Positions 1-11,111 of a stretch of 64,000 nt of DNA are shown one piece after another (positions within the stretch are counted from its first letter, which is position 1; each line of letters opens with the position of its first letter). This DNA comes from Amphimallon solstitiale (Eukaryota > Arthropoda > Insecta > Coleoptera > Scarabaeidae). The stretch spans positions 30,226,749-30,290,748 of the forward strand of contig OY720685.1 in NCBI GenBank assembly GCA_963170755.1, written 5' to 3'. The notes under the pieces are model-generated. The model was not told where the DNA came from and ran no database searches. It worked only from the letters and a program-made list of their open reading frames with translations. Both the position numbers and the translations under genes were made by a program.

Positions 1-571
1 CAGCTGAACTAAGTAGGTAACACATTTGTAGGTTATTGATAATGTCAGTTTTGCTTGATAATGATTGAATTATTTCAAAAGGATGATTTAAAGTAAGACA
101 CGCGTTTTACATTCCATGACCAACATTGACCAATTTAATTTTTGATATCATAGTATTTAGTTTCCCATTTTGCCATGGACAAGTCAAACTATCTGCCTAT
201 GTGATATAATGTTCAGTACTTTCCTCAGTTGAAAATAATTAATTTAGGGATATCCTGTCTGTGAATGTTCTTAAATAAAAGCACTTTGATTTTTGGAGTT
301 CATAGGGCAACTTTCCTATTATTACAAATAGTTATATGAGTATTTACTTTCAAGTTTTGTAGAGGAGTCTTAATCATTAATCTATGACTTAAAACAGGCG
401 ACAGGAGTTAAAACGCCTACACTGTCAAGTCTAATACAATTTTAGAGCATTGAATAACTCATTATCAACCCTTAACAATTATTTTCTTGCAATAAATTAA
501 TGATTTATAAAATTATATTAAAAATAATGTCTATTAAAATGCAAAAATCAATACAGTTAAAGCCACAAACA
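1..571. other. No supported gene; 3' side of the PRDM9-like gene
   Basis: AT-rich sequence with no convincing ORF or repeat. If exon 2 of the PRDM9-like gene is spliced at its GTATTC donor, this stretch is intron and the following exon or exons lie to the left of the window. If not, it is 3' untranslated and flanking sequence. Confidence 0.4.
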
Positions 572-1200
572 TCAAAATGAGATTTTTAGAATACCTTCAA
601 TTGAAAACCTTCCAGCTGCATCCTTAAGGCATACGGTTTTATGTTTGGCCAAATGCAATTTCGAGCTGAATCCAAGGCAGCAAAATGTGCAGGCAAATAC
701 GTCCTTAACAATGTCTTTCATAGCGGTAAAAGAACCCTCTTTGACAATCTTGTTCAGGCTGCTTCCGTATTCCTCCCCAAAATACACCAGTAATTCATCA
801 CCAGCTTGGATTTGACGAGTGCTTTGATAATATATATTATTGTCAGATTGAATGACATGCAGGTTTTGCTGGGAAGTATCTCTGGTAGAACTAACATACT
901 TCATCCAATTCATATGTTTCGATTCATTTTTGTCCAAAACAATTGTTTCCCCTTCCATTTCCCAGGGACATTTTGTTGTGCGGAGCCCAGTGAAAGGACC
1001 AAATTTTACACCTGCAGGAATAATTCTGATAGCATATATTCCAGTTTGTCCAAAACAATCTTGAATTTGTAAAATATCATTTGGTATATCTTCTACTGCC
1101 TCATTACCTGCACTATTCAAAGCATTGTTGTTTAAAATATTCACAAGCATTCCACATTCGATACAATAGTCTTCATAGTATGCTTCACAAGTTTCACAGT
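572..1200 (-). CDS. PRDM9-like SET-domain histone methyltransferase, exon 2 (SET plus first zinc finger)
   Basis: Family role: PRDM9-type proteins methylate histone H3 lysines in the nucleus and bind DNA through C2H2 fingers. Seen here: the exon opens with a zinc knuckle, CxxC-x7-CxxC (CETC...CIEC), as found just before the SET domain of PRDM9. It continues through SET motifs FGPFTG, NWMKYVSS, QNLHVIQSDN and the C-terminal LLVYFGEEYG, and ends in a finger-like CTFCCLGFSS...H-x3-C that matches the zinc finger behind the PRDM9 SET domain. The acceptor TTTGCCCAACAG is at 1212-1201. The frame can end at a donor (AAG|GTATTC after base 595) or run to a stop at 572. The donor is more likely because PRDM9 relatives carry further fingers downstream. 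An upstream in-frame ATG at 1219 is only an ORF artefact, since it lies in the intron. The gene is truncated by the window edge. Confidence 0.85.
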
Positions 1201-2064
1201 CTGTTGGGCAAATACACACAGATTAAAAACCACATCATTTACTGCAGCTTGATGAGGTTTTACATAAATAGAGATTGATGAAACATAAATAGAAAATACA
1301 ATCAGATATCAAAATAATGAAGTAATATACTAAATATAGATGTCAAGAAAAAGTAAAATTAAATGGCAGTAGAAATAACCTAAACAGAATATATACTAAA
1401 TGTACTTTAACTTTTACTGTTTTATCACTACTTAAACAACGCAATCAGAAACTTCTAATGAAGTTGCTTCCATTAAAAATTACCTGGCCCTGAACCAGGA
1501 CCAACAGTAACATCAGAAGCAACAAGAGTTTACATAATGTTCCATTAACTAATTAGTGTAGTTGCTAATATATATTTACATACATATATTAGAACAAGGT
1601 ATATTAAAAAAAATAAGGTTCATAGGTAAGATCATGATAAAAGTTTTAATCTATTCTTACTAAACATAGCCAGCTATTATTGTTTCCAGGCCCAGAAACA
1701 GTATCAACAGTAATGTCAGAAGCGACCAAAGGTTATATAACACTCATTTGACTAATTGGTGATGTAACATCAGCAGTATTGCCAAAGATTTAGTTGCAAA
1801 TACAATGTATAATGTGTCTGTGATTATTTTCAAAATTATTGACATAAACTAACAGAATATGAATTCGAAATTACAAATTAATAGTGATATTTCAATGTTA
1901 TAGTTGCACGTAAGCATGATCATATGAATATAAAATAATGTTTCTTCTGTAAATCTAATTTAACAACATGAAACTTTCTAAATCGTAATGCCTATCTCAA
2001 TTACACTTCCATTATATATTTACATACAATAAATATGAAGATGAACTAATATGCATTTACTTAC
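1201..2064 (-). repeat. Intron of the PRDM9-like gene with a diverged duplicated segment
   Basis: Intron bounded by GTAAGT (2064-2059) and CAG (1203-1201). It holds two related segments of about 80 bp, near 1485-1565 and 1683-1765, about 200 bp apart. On the minus strand both keep a short open stretch that reads alike (ASDVTV...SGPGN versus ASDITV...SGPGN), each just after an in-frame stop. This may be a duplicated relic of an exon or a fragment of an unknown repeat. Confidence 0.55.
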
Positions 2065-2392
2065 AAAGTATTCCATTATGGAATTCAATTTTAATATCGT
2101 CAGCATTGATATCTCTTCCTATTTTAACGATGTCATTCTGTACTTGAGTCACTTCAAATGATACTAACTCTGTTTTAATATTGTCCGAACTTGTGGACTC
2201 TTCCTGGTGCTTTATTCTCCCATGCAGAACGGGACCTTGAAATTCAGCATTGCCTGTAGTAATAGTAGTTTCAGAAATATACACTTTATCGTCTACAAAA
2301 CTATCTTCTTGGCACTGTTCTTCCTTTACACTAAATGTATTTGCTGAAAACATTGCGTCATGCATATTACTATGGTCAATAGGATCAGCCAT
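2065..2392 (-). CDS. PRDM9-like gene, exon 1 (N-terminal region)
   Basis: The ATG at 2392 sits in a good context (AACAATGG) and opens 109 codons plus one base, ending at a consensus donor GTAAGT. The split codon joins in frame to exon 2 and yields Tyr directly before the CETC knuckle, as in PRDM9. That phase agreement is the main evidence that the two exons belong together. The product is acidic and polar with no recognisable domain; I see no KRAB box. It contains two short VKEE/IKTE-type patches resembling SUMO-attachment sites, which is inference only. The promoter should lie just right of 2392 but no TATA box stands out. Confidence 0.75.
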
Positions 2393-3590
2393 TGTTAACG
2401 TTTAGTAATTTGTGAATTGTGAGTAAAGCGGCGAGTATACAACTGTCGTATAAACTGCCAATGGTAAACTATTTAACCACACAGATGTATTATCGGACAA
2501 AACACCAGTTCAAAACCAATTGCTGTAGCTAAATGTTATTAGAAAATTACTTAGAAGAAAACACCACATCTAGGTTAGGGTCAAAGACACATAAATGAAT
2601 AAATGGTAAAGCCAAAGACACAAAGAGATAGAAATTAACAAATAAGCCACTCTAATTCTTTTCATGGAACTCTTGACAGCGCGCAGTGGTTGTAATACGA
2701 ACTATGACCCTTAAGCCACAAACCGCACGAAAATACAAATCTGGAATTAAGAGTCCACTACATCAGTTGACGAACTTATTAGCGACAAAGACAATATAGT
2801 TGTATAGAGATAGAAGATATCTGAACATACGCATGCGTGGAGTTGATGAAAATCGTGCGACATATGTTTAAGCAACATTCTCTTTTATTGCATATAGAGT
2901 ATTAGCAACGTACTTCTTAACTTAGAGCTAGAATAAAAGTCTGTAAAGTATTTAAGGTTGTCTATGTGTAAGGCAAGGTATATCTGGCAACATCTAATTT
3001 TATATGCTAATAAATGGGTTCTTTTTCTCAGATTTTTACTTCATTCTTAAATGTAGAATTTCGCGAATTTTATATCGTAAAATTGTTATAATTAAATAAA
3101 AGTGGATCTTTTGAACTTTGATAATATGTATGTAATAGAAACGTATCACTTAAAATGCAATTACATTTATTTTCGTTGTATATATTTTAAATATCTAAAA
3201 AAAACACTCTAAAGCAGTGGCTTCCTTAAAACAACTAATGGTATAAGACCAACAGAAAATCTATTTTACGATAATTTTGCTTAATTTATTAGTAACAATA
3301 TCAAGTACATTTCAATATGTAGAATAGCAATACTTTAGAAATTCAACACAACACAAAAAAATGTTGGTACTTCTTTTGGAATTGGAACAAAATAACGATA
3401 CAAGACACATTTAAAAATTTAACTTTTATTGTCAAATTCATAAACAATAAATCTTATAGAATTATAATAAATACAATATATATTAGATAATAAAAAATTA
3501 TGCACATTTTGTAATATAAATTAAATGGTATAGTACAAAAAAAATTGGCTTCAATAATAATAATTTATTAATACCGAAATACAGTTCTCA
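2393..3590. other. Intergenic, no supported gene
   Basis: 5' flank of the PRDM9-like gene followed by very AT-rich sequence. No ORF, RNA gene or clear repeat was found. Confidence 0.5.
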
Positions 3591-3599
3591 TACACTTTC

Positions 3600-4930
3600 A
3601 TGAATTAAATTTAAACTCTTTCCTATTACAAACTAATGCATATTCTTGTAAAAGACTTGTTGAAAACAAAGCAGCAGATTTTCTTTTATACTAGTTAATT
3701 TATTCTTATACCTACAATGTAACTCATTTAGTCATTCTCAGTATATAGTATTTGCGCCTTTGCATGTGCCTTTATCTGTATTAGTTCAATATGAAACTTC
3801 TATCACAACTAAATATTTCTTGCTTGTTTCCTTTTTTCTTTCTAAGCTAACCATTACTAACTTTTTCTCCTTATTATAGTCAAAATTACACATGACAGAT
3901 AGCTCACCCTTAAACAAAAAAATAAATAAGCCTTAAAAATGTTTATTCTAGAAGCAACTTTCAAACCGCTGACTACTTCAAGATGATTATCTAAAACTTT
4001 TATTCTCCTTGCATTATACCAATCCAAAAAACATATTTCTACAAATCTAAAATATTGAGAATGAATTATGTGTGATTTTGTTAAAACACCAATTTGACCG
4101 CTCTATCCTGAGCTTTAATTGCAATATAATTATTATCATTATCTGCTACAGTTATATGTTTCCTTTTTCTTTTCTTTAACCTTCTTCCCTAAATTGTAGA
4201 TGATTATAATTCTGAATCGAGCAGCTTGCCAAAATTCCTATATTAAATACAATATCATTATAAAAACTCCCTATTAAAAACCTCCAAAACATTATTGTAA
4301 AAGATTTGTTGAAAATAAGATATTGGATATTTCCTCATAATTGTTAAATATATATTTACACATAGAATTTTACTGCCTTTGTCCTATATTCATCTTGAAT
4401 GTGATAATGATTATGTGCATTTGCATCTGCCTGTAGGGTTGAATATGCAATTTTCTTCAATTATCAACAACTAAGGAACTCTTGGTTGTAGTTTCAAAAT
4501 CCACTATTTCTTGCTTTGCTTGTGTAGTGAGATACGCCACAATTTTAAAAACATTTAACCAAGGAACTTTTGGTTGTAGTTTCAAAACCCACTATTTCTT
4601 GCTTTGCTTGTGTAGTGAGATACCCTACAATTTTAAAAACATTTAATTATACACACGTGTTAATCTAGTTACTCTCTCAGCATTACTTGTGTTGTTTTCT
4701 TGTTACAGTTAAAATAATAAATAAATAATTTCCCCAACTAATATTTTCTATTTACAAAGTGGTCTTCTAATTTGTAAACTCTTGCTTTTCCTAAAGTCAA
4801 CTATTTTGGGTAATGTACATCCCAAAATGAAATATTTTAAGTGTTCCTCAATTTTTTCCTTCCAAAAGTTCATATCTCTGCAAATCTAAAACATATGTTT
4901 GCAATTTCATTTGATGTTTTTTGCTGAAGG
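3600..4930 (-). repeat. Diverged tandem duplication with an internal 88-bp direct repeat
   Basis: Two segments, roughly 3610-4050 and 4260-4900, share long diverged stretches in the same order, such as TTGTAAAAGAyTTGTTGAAAA followed by a GCATyTGCCT block, so the region looks like an old duplication of about 650 bp. Within the second segment 4473-4560 and 4561-4646 are near-identical direct repeats, period 88. On the minus strand this repeat stays open in the same frame in both copies (TTQAKQEIV), and differences fall partly at synonymous positions. It lies directly downstream of the Mutator-like pseudogene and may be its decayed C-terminal part, which is unproven. Confidence 0.55.
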
Positions 4931-6600
4931 TTTAAATATTCCTTCTTTTTAACTTCCAGGCTCTCATCAGTTACATCTGGTGCATCAGACAGAGATACAA
5001 CCATACCATAGTCGCCATCAGGGCCACGCTGCCTCTGTTTTCTCCTTCAGAAAAGAACACTGTGTCGTCCTTCTTTCCATAACATTCTTGATCTTATTTT
5101 TCTGTCTATGGAATCTCTTTTTAAATGACCAAGGAGAATTACTCCTTGTTAGAGCTTTGTGCATTACAGAGTGACAGATCCCATTACTATTGAATGAAAT
5201 AGCTGCAGCTTCACATTGATATTCATACAATCCACGCTGGGTAAAATTTATTCGTTTGCCTCCTACAAATTTGCATAAAACTGCATTGTAATGCTCGGCA
5301 TCATTATTGGTCATATCTAAAAGAAGACTTTTGGAATTATTTATCAGCCTATGCAAACATGTAACAATATCATCATATAATCCACAAGTTCTCATATCAA
5401 TGATGTAATTTCTTTCTTTATCTTGAGTATTACACATTATATATGGTAGAGTGCGACACATATCATGATCTCCAAAAATATGATGTGGGCTGTTTAAGAT
5501 GTCAGTTCTGAGAGAAGTAATTTTTTCAACAAGCTGTGCATCCTCATTTATCCTATATTCAGTAGCCTTCTTTATGATTCCACAAAACTTCTGAACACTG
5601 GATAATACTACTCTCCGAAGCACAATCGAAACAACTGCTCCCTTAGATGCACTTCGAACTTTATCTGCAAAGGGAAAAATATTAAACTGATGTAATACTA
5701 CATATTTTATAAGCAGTACTTGACAATTCTCGCAATTTAGAAGCAAAGTTTCTGTAGAGGTGATTTTTACATTAAATTTTTTCAATAAGCATATTGCCAT
5801 ATCGTTTTGCCAACAATTTCTTATGAACACTGCTATCACCATCTCCAACTAACTTCGTATATTTAACACCATGCATACGAATGCTATTCTTAAAACCATC
5901 TACAATTATATCACTTTCCATTCCAGTAGACGTACTCCCATCCAGTTCCTATAGCAAAGATGTTCCAGGCATGGTAATTCTGATTTTGATGGTCTTGTAC
6001 AAAGGCAACAATACTTATTTTGCACTCCCAGATATAACAGCTTTCCGGTTCATTGTCCAACAATACAGGCCTAAAGAGTGTTATTGTAATATATAAAGTA
6101 CCAAATATAGATTACGTACAACACCTGATGCAGCATTATAATTGACATTATATGATCGCTTTGACCATGCTCCATCTGCTATTACACCTGCAGCTTTTGC
6201 AAGTTCAGCTTCTTCTTTACCTGCTTTTTCCATCACTTTGAGAGCGGTATCGTATACAACACTGCCAAGATATTCTTGTTTTCTGATAAATGTACTTTTC
6301 GCCATAAATGGAATATTTATGGATGAAAATAATTCTAGACATTGTGAAAACCCTATACCAGTCGATAGAGTGCCTGGAGCCATGGCAGTGTTTATGTCAA
6401 CATCATCATCGATATCTGCCTTTTGACTAGAAATATCAATCCTTTTCTCTGTTCTCTAATCAATTCCATATTTATAATAGAGCAATCAAATGGAGTATGT
6501 TTTCCAGAATCCATTATTTGTTTAAAAAAATAATTGATGTTAACAATTCTGCAACCATCTAGGTACTTCAAATCTACAAATACATTATTTAGAGACAGAA
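4930..6600 (-). pseudogene. Mutator-like (MULE) transposase pseudogene
   Basis: Known family: insect Mutator-like transposases of the type often fused to a YqaJ-like nuclease, which move DNA by cut-and-paste. Seen: pieces in several frames in the correct family order. 6590-6430 carries an N-terminal block (CRIVNINYFF, FDCSIINMEL). 6383-6120 carries GIGFSQC and the block VIADGAWSKRSYNVNYNA. 5930-5790 carries GMESDIIVDGFK and VGDGDSSVH. 5290-5080 carries AEHYNAVLCKFVGGKRINF and the CEAAAISFN block. After 5017 the frame changes again to GPDGDYG...PDVTDESLEV. At least one in-frame stop near 5777 and several frameshifts separate the blocks, so it cannot give a full protein. The longest surviving ORF (5018-5848) has its first 25 or so residues in the wrong frame. 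No terminal repeats were found. Confidence 0.85.
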
Positions 6601-6774
6601 TATATCATTTTATAACCTTGTCTTTACGGCAATCAATGGCACATACCTATACACTCCACTAAAACAATTATTTTACAAAATATAATAAATCGTTGCTAAA
6701 GTTTCAAAATAAACACAAGTCACTTGCGGTAATTGGCATTAAACACACAAGTCAAGAAAATAAGTTATCAAACC

Positions 6775-7341
6775 CAGAGAAATAGAGTAGGGGAGAACGC
6801 GCTTAAAGATGCGCCAACTAAGTTAAATTGAATTCCGCCATTTTGAAGGTTGCTCACAAGCCTTACAAAAATGTTTGGAACAAATAACTTTATTTTTGGA
6901 CCAGGTCCACGTTTCAACATTTTTTCCTAGCACATCTAACCACATTTTCAATGAATCACCCCGTGGAAATCTACAAATAGTGCAGAATTAATCGCGCTCT
7001 TAAAGATGCAATTCTTTCATTCTATTACGGTAATATTTATACCTAGCTCAACAATTCGCATGTAAAGTTCATTGACTTAGAAAAATGTAAACAAACTTAC
7101 GTGTGAAAAGAAATGCCTTCCGGCTTAAATCTTCGACTGTTACTGCAGCCCAACACAGAGCACGACATGTTAATAACACACACAAGTCCTTTTTAATACA
7201 ATTAATTAAAAATAACCTCCAAGCTTGACAATTACAACAACACAAGTGCCAATTACCCTGCAAAATGGCGACCACAATAGCGTTTGCTTAAAACTGGATG
7301 CGCACTCGTCGAAGCGCGTTCTCCCCTACTCTATTTCTCTG
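6775..7341. mobile_element. hAT-type MITE with perfect 30-bp inverted ends
   Basis: Left end 6775-6804 starts CAGAGAAATAGAG and is the exact reverse complement of 7312-7341 over all 30 bases. The flanks 6767-6774 and 7342-7349 are both ATCAAACC, a perfect 8-bp target duplication, which together with the CAGAG start points to the hAT superfamily. The 567-bp unit has no transposase. A 68-codon minus-strand ORF (7069-7275) lies inside and resembles nothing known to me. Both ends carry a CGCG(C/T)TTAAAGATGC-like or CGCGTT motif just inside. Confidence 0.92.
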
Positions 7342-7489
7342 ATCAAACCACATATGTAACTGAAATACCTACGCATGACGAATAATAATTACGCATGCTC
7401 AGGATTCATAAGAATTTCAAATACCAGCAAACACTATTTGAAACGGTTCTTGTATTACATTACGAGTTAGGAGAACCGAACATTGAACG

Positions 7490-7585
7490 ATTAATCTAAT
7501 ACCTCCTCTTAATCCTGGGAATTTGTAAAACAAACAAACAAACAAAGGGGCCGCGGCAAAAGACTCCTCCAGGAGGTATTAATTG
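7490..7585. repeat. Short inverted repeat around a CAAACAAA run
   Basis: TAATACCTCCT near 7497 and its reverse complement AGGAGGTATTA near 7571 enclose about 63 bases containing an (AAAC)n run. This could form a stem-loop or be the ends of a very small element. No target duplication was seen. Confidence 0.5.
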
Positions 7586-7867
7586 AATTTAGGGTAAAGT
7601 TGGGTTATGTTATTAATTAAAACAATAATGTTCCACAACGTTATAATATTTTAATAATTCAAAGCTTAATGATACGTAATGATACCCGATGTTAATAACG
7701 ACCTGTGTTAATAAACGACACTATAACCAAAAACAAGTCGTATCGCGAATAAATGTTAACAGTCGAGGTTTAAATACAAACGGGCACACTGAGTAATAGT
7801 TGTTGTACACTTTGAAACAACTAAATATTATGAAATAGCAACAATACACACACTGCTTAATAATGAT

Positions 7868-8490
7868 GGAGGAGTTGGCATTAACCAATAATAAAATAAA
7901 AGTTATCCGCTAAAAAGTCAAACACACACTGAATATAGGTACTAATAACGATACGTTTGAATATTAATAATGTTATAAACAAATAATGTACATAGGGATA
8001 AATATAGGTTAGGTATTTGGAGGTTAGGGTTTCACTAGCGCGTGAATTTAAGGTTAGCTCTCCGAATACAACAATATAGTTAATGAACCACCGTGAATTT
8101 ATTAATATTATACATTAATAACGGCGCGCACTGAGTTTAAATAATTTGGTGGAGGTGCTGGAATTCAACCAACAATGTCAAATAAAATGGTTGTTACTGG
8201 AATAAAAGTTAAACGCACGCTGCATATGGGTACCAGTAACAACGAACTTGGTTAATAATATTGTTATAAACAAATAGTATGTATAAGGGAAGATATCGGT
8301 TGGATATTTGAAGGTTATGTTTCACTAACGCGTGGAATTTAATATTAACACTTTAGCAATAGCAATGTCGTTAATGAATCCACGTGAAGTTAATATGATA
8401 ATTCATTAACAAAGGCGCACACTGAATTTAAATGTTTTGGTGGAGGTGCTGGCATTCAACCAACAATGTTAAATAAAAACGCGGGCTTAA
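7868..8490. repeat. Tandem repeat, about 285-290-bp unit, two full copies plus a partial third
   Basis: The landmark GGAGGTGCTGG(A/C)ATTCAACCAAC recurs at about 8152 and 8442, with a more diverged version at 7868. Between them the order of blocks is the same (AATAAAAGTT, TAATAATGTTATAAACAAATA, a GGTTAG/GGTTGG block, GGCGCACACTGA). The copies are moderately diverged, so this is an old duplication. No gene is visible in it. Confidence 0.75.
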
Positions 8491-8519
8491 TAGATTTTTC
8501 ACTGCACTTACGGTTAATT

Positions 8520-8913
8520 GCTACAGCGTAAGCAGCTGTAGCTTGTCCTGGTGCACTGAAGTTAATACTATGGGCGAACACTAAAGAGGGACCTTAAGTT
8601 TGGTTTCTTTACACGGAATAAACGCACTGTAAATAACTAAAACGGCCGCTACTACGTAAGCAGTAGTAGGATCCTCCTATAACTTCTTCGGTCAATACTA
8701 GGCGATGCGTTGGATGTATTTCACCACGTAGATCTATTTTCGGACGTCGATGAGTTTGGATTCCGATGAAGAAGCCGTCCGAAATAAAGAATTCCTCCGG
8801 AATTCTTAGCGAATTCTTGGTCCACGTGCTCTCCTGAACACGTTTCGCCGTGTATACTTCCAATGACCTGGAAGTGCCTTTTTGGTCCCTTGTATTACGT
8901 AAGCAGTAAATAC
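8520..8913. repeat. Three hairpins sharing the loop GTAAGCA with different matching stems
   Basis: 8520-8542 has stem GCTACAGC and GCTGTAGC. 8649-8669 has stem CTACTAC and GTAGTAG. 8892-8913 has GTATTAC and GTAAATAC, with one bulged base. In all three the seven-base loop is GTAAGCA while the stem sequences differ but stay paired. The first two are followed by related sequence ending ATACTA(T/G)G(G)GCGA, so the hairpins are part of a repeated unit. Short minus-strand ORFs here (8609-9042) are not recognised. Confidence 0.7.
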
Positions 8914-9189
8914 AATTCCGCTGGATGGCTTTCTGGAAAGTCCGCTCGGTATCGGTGGCCTGTTATCTGCTGGTCCAGGAGGTTGATGCTGGCAGGCTGG
9001 TGACCGAGATAGGACTCGATATCGTGTAGGCATTTGTCCCACCTTATATAGGTTTCCAAATGTGTTTACGTTTTAATTTGGGAACCCCAGTGACGCAGGT
9101 GACGAACAAAGAAGTATCTATGTCACGGTAATTTCCCTTGGGGCCTAGACAGGGTTACGTCTTCTGCATGTATTAGGAATTTAAGCGTT

Positions 9190-9400
9190 TTAATTGGCCG
9201 TAGGCGGAGCCTGTGATTCGTATCCCAAAAGAAAATACAAAACAAATTTTGTATTTAAGCGTTCTGATTGGTTGTGGGCGGAGCCTATGATTTGTATCAA
9301 AATTGTCTCAAAAAGTTATTACGCGAAATTTCTCTAACTTTACGAATGTTCTGATTGGTTGTGGGCGGAGCCTATGATTCGTACCAAAATTGTCTTAAAA
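9190..9400 (+). repeat. Three copies of a CCAAT/GC-box-like motif
   Basis: The core ATTGG...GGCGGAGCCT(A/G)TGATT occurs at about 9193, 9267 and 9354. The last two are identical over TTCTGATTGGTTGTGGGCGG and onwards and are followed by a shared TTATTACGCGAAATTT block. ATTGG is the reverse of a CCAAT box and GGGCGG is a GC box, so this looks like a promoter or enhancer repeat. No gene start is recognisable on either side, so function is inferred from motifs only. Confidence 0.55.
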
Positions 9401-9439
9401 GGTTATTACGCGAAATTTGTAATTTTACGAATGTTTTGG

Positions 9440-11111
9440 GATTTTAATTTATTCTGGAAGAACGGGATAAGATAGGAATAAAACATGTACACCTATATTG
9501 GGCCTGGACTTGTTCTGTGGGAAAACGTCTTATTTGTTTCCATCGGAAGAGGCTGTTGGTAACAAATCTCAGTCTCAGAATTCTTATGATCGGAACAGTT
9601 TTTTTTAAGACATGCGCGCTAGTGGCTCAAGAAGCAGATCCAAAGAAATCGAAAATACTTCTCTTATTTGGTTTTTGTGTAGCAATAAGCAGGCAACACA
9701 CTTAACATAGACAAAAATTTGTATTTGCCATGTTGCCATCAAGATAGATATTATGGACATTATATGTTGCTATATTTTGCCTGCAGGGACCGCCACATTG
9801 CAAGCCTTATTACTTTAGTTATTTTATTCTACAATTTTTCACTTTCTTCCTTTATTTCTTTTTAAAATTACCTAATTTTTGGACAGGATATACAAAAATA
9901 ATCAAAGAATTTTTGTACAGAGCGCTTTTGAAATTTAGATACAAATATATATTGTATTTTTTAATTGTTGCATTATACCCGTATTTCGCCTTGTACCTAG
10001 ATTCTATAAATTTTAACGAACGTATATCAAAAAGAAAATCAACCAAATGTTGTGTATTTTTTAATTAATCTGTAAAGTTGAAATGATGAAAAATAGGCAA
10101 CCAGTTACGCGCCATTGTGGACTCTTAAGAGAACCTTATGCAACTTATATTACTCGCGGGACGGGTAAACGGAAGGGGGTGTGAGTAGGTGGAGGTAGAC
10201 GATATTCGGTTCTGTCACAACGCTTCGGTTTTATTCACAGATTCTGTCACAGATAAAGGAATACTATAGATGGGAATCATAATGTATAAAGAATGAGTAC
10301 CTACTTACGGAACTGTTGATGTTTTATAATAAGCTAATTTTCGCTTGCCCATAACTTATATTATTAAACACTCGAATATTATAGGTATATAAGACATTTT
10401 TTTAAATATAAACTGTCACTCTGACTTGAGTCTGGATTAGCCGACCGATTCCGATAGAAGTTCGTCTTCGCTAGGACCGGTAGAGATACCGTAAAGTGGG
10501 GATAGACGACGCAACAGCTTGGAAAAACCTCGCGTGAAATGTCAAAGTAAATCACAAAATAAGTTGACTTTTATAAGAATATGAAATATAAAGCACGTTT
10601 TACATCCTTTCTGATGTCCTACCATGAAGGCTCGCTGTTGTTTCCCTCTCTTTATCTGCAAACCAATTCCTCGTCTCAGGTGAGATTGTTACTTGTAATA
10701 TGTTACAAATAAATTATTGACGTTTTATTTTCTTTTGTAGGTCTTGAACCATACATGATCGTCTTGATGTTTCAGAAACACAAAACTACAAATATATCAA
10801 CTAAAGAATATATTTTAACATCTCATTATTGTATATAATATGTTTTATTTACGATTCAATATGTCATTTTCTTTGGCACGGCTGATCTCATTCTATTCAT
10901 ATAATAGCATTTAAATGTATCATTTGTACAAAATAAAGCTTATTAATCTTTGTATATCTACTGTTTAAGCTTTTCTAAATAAAGTTTATAAATGATGATT
11001 TATATACTGTTTTATTTATAATGCTTTTAAAGAAAGAATTCATCCTTTTTAAAATTTTTATAGTATCTGCAACCTATATTACTCAAATGATTCATTCTAG
11101 TCTATATATAT
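9440..11111. other. No supported gene
   Basis: Short ORFs at 9517-9705 and 9852-10046 match nothing and look random in AT-rich DNA. No repeats beyond simple AT-rich tracts were found. The stretch ends in the TATATATAT tract into which gypsy element 1 inserted. Confidence 0.5.

Noticed and set aside
6715..7270. Similarity of GGTAATTGGCA words left of and inside the hAT MITE
   Set aside because: Short and imperfect; the MITE borders are fixed by the perfect ends and target duplication, so this looks like chance.
9517..10046. ORFs of 62-64 codons as small genes
   Set aside because: No homology, no splice or promoter context, length expected by chance in AT-rich DNA.
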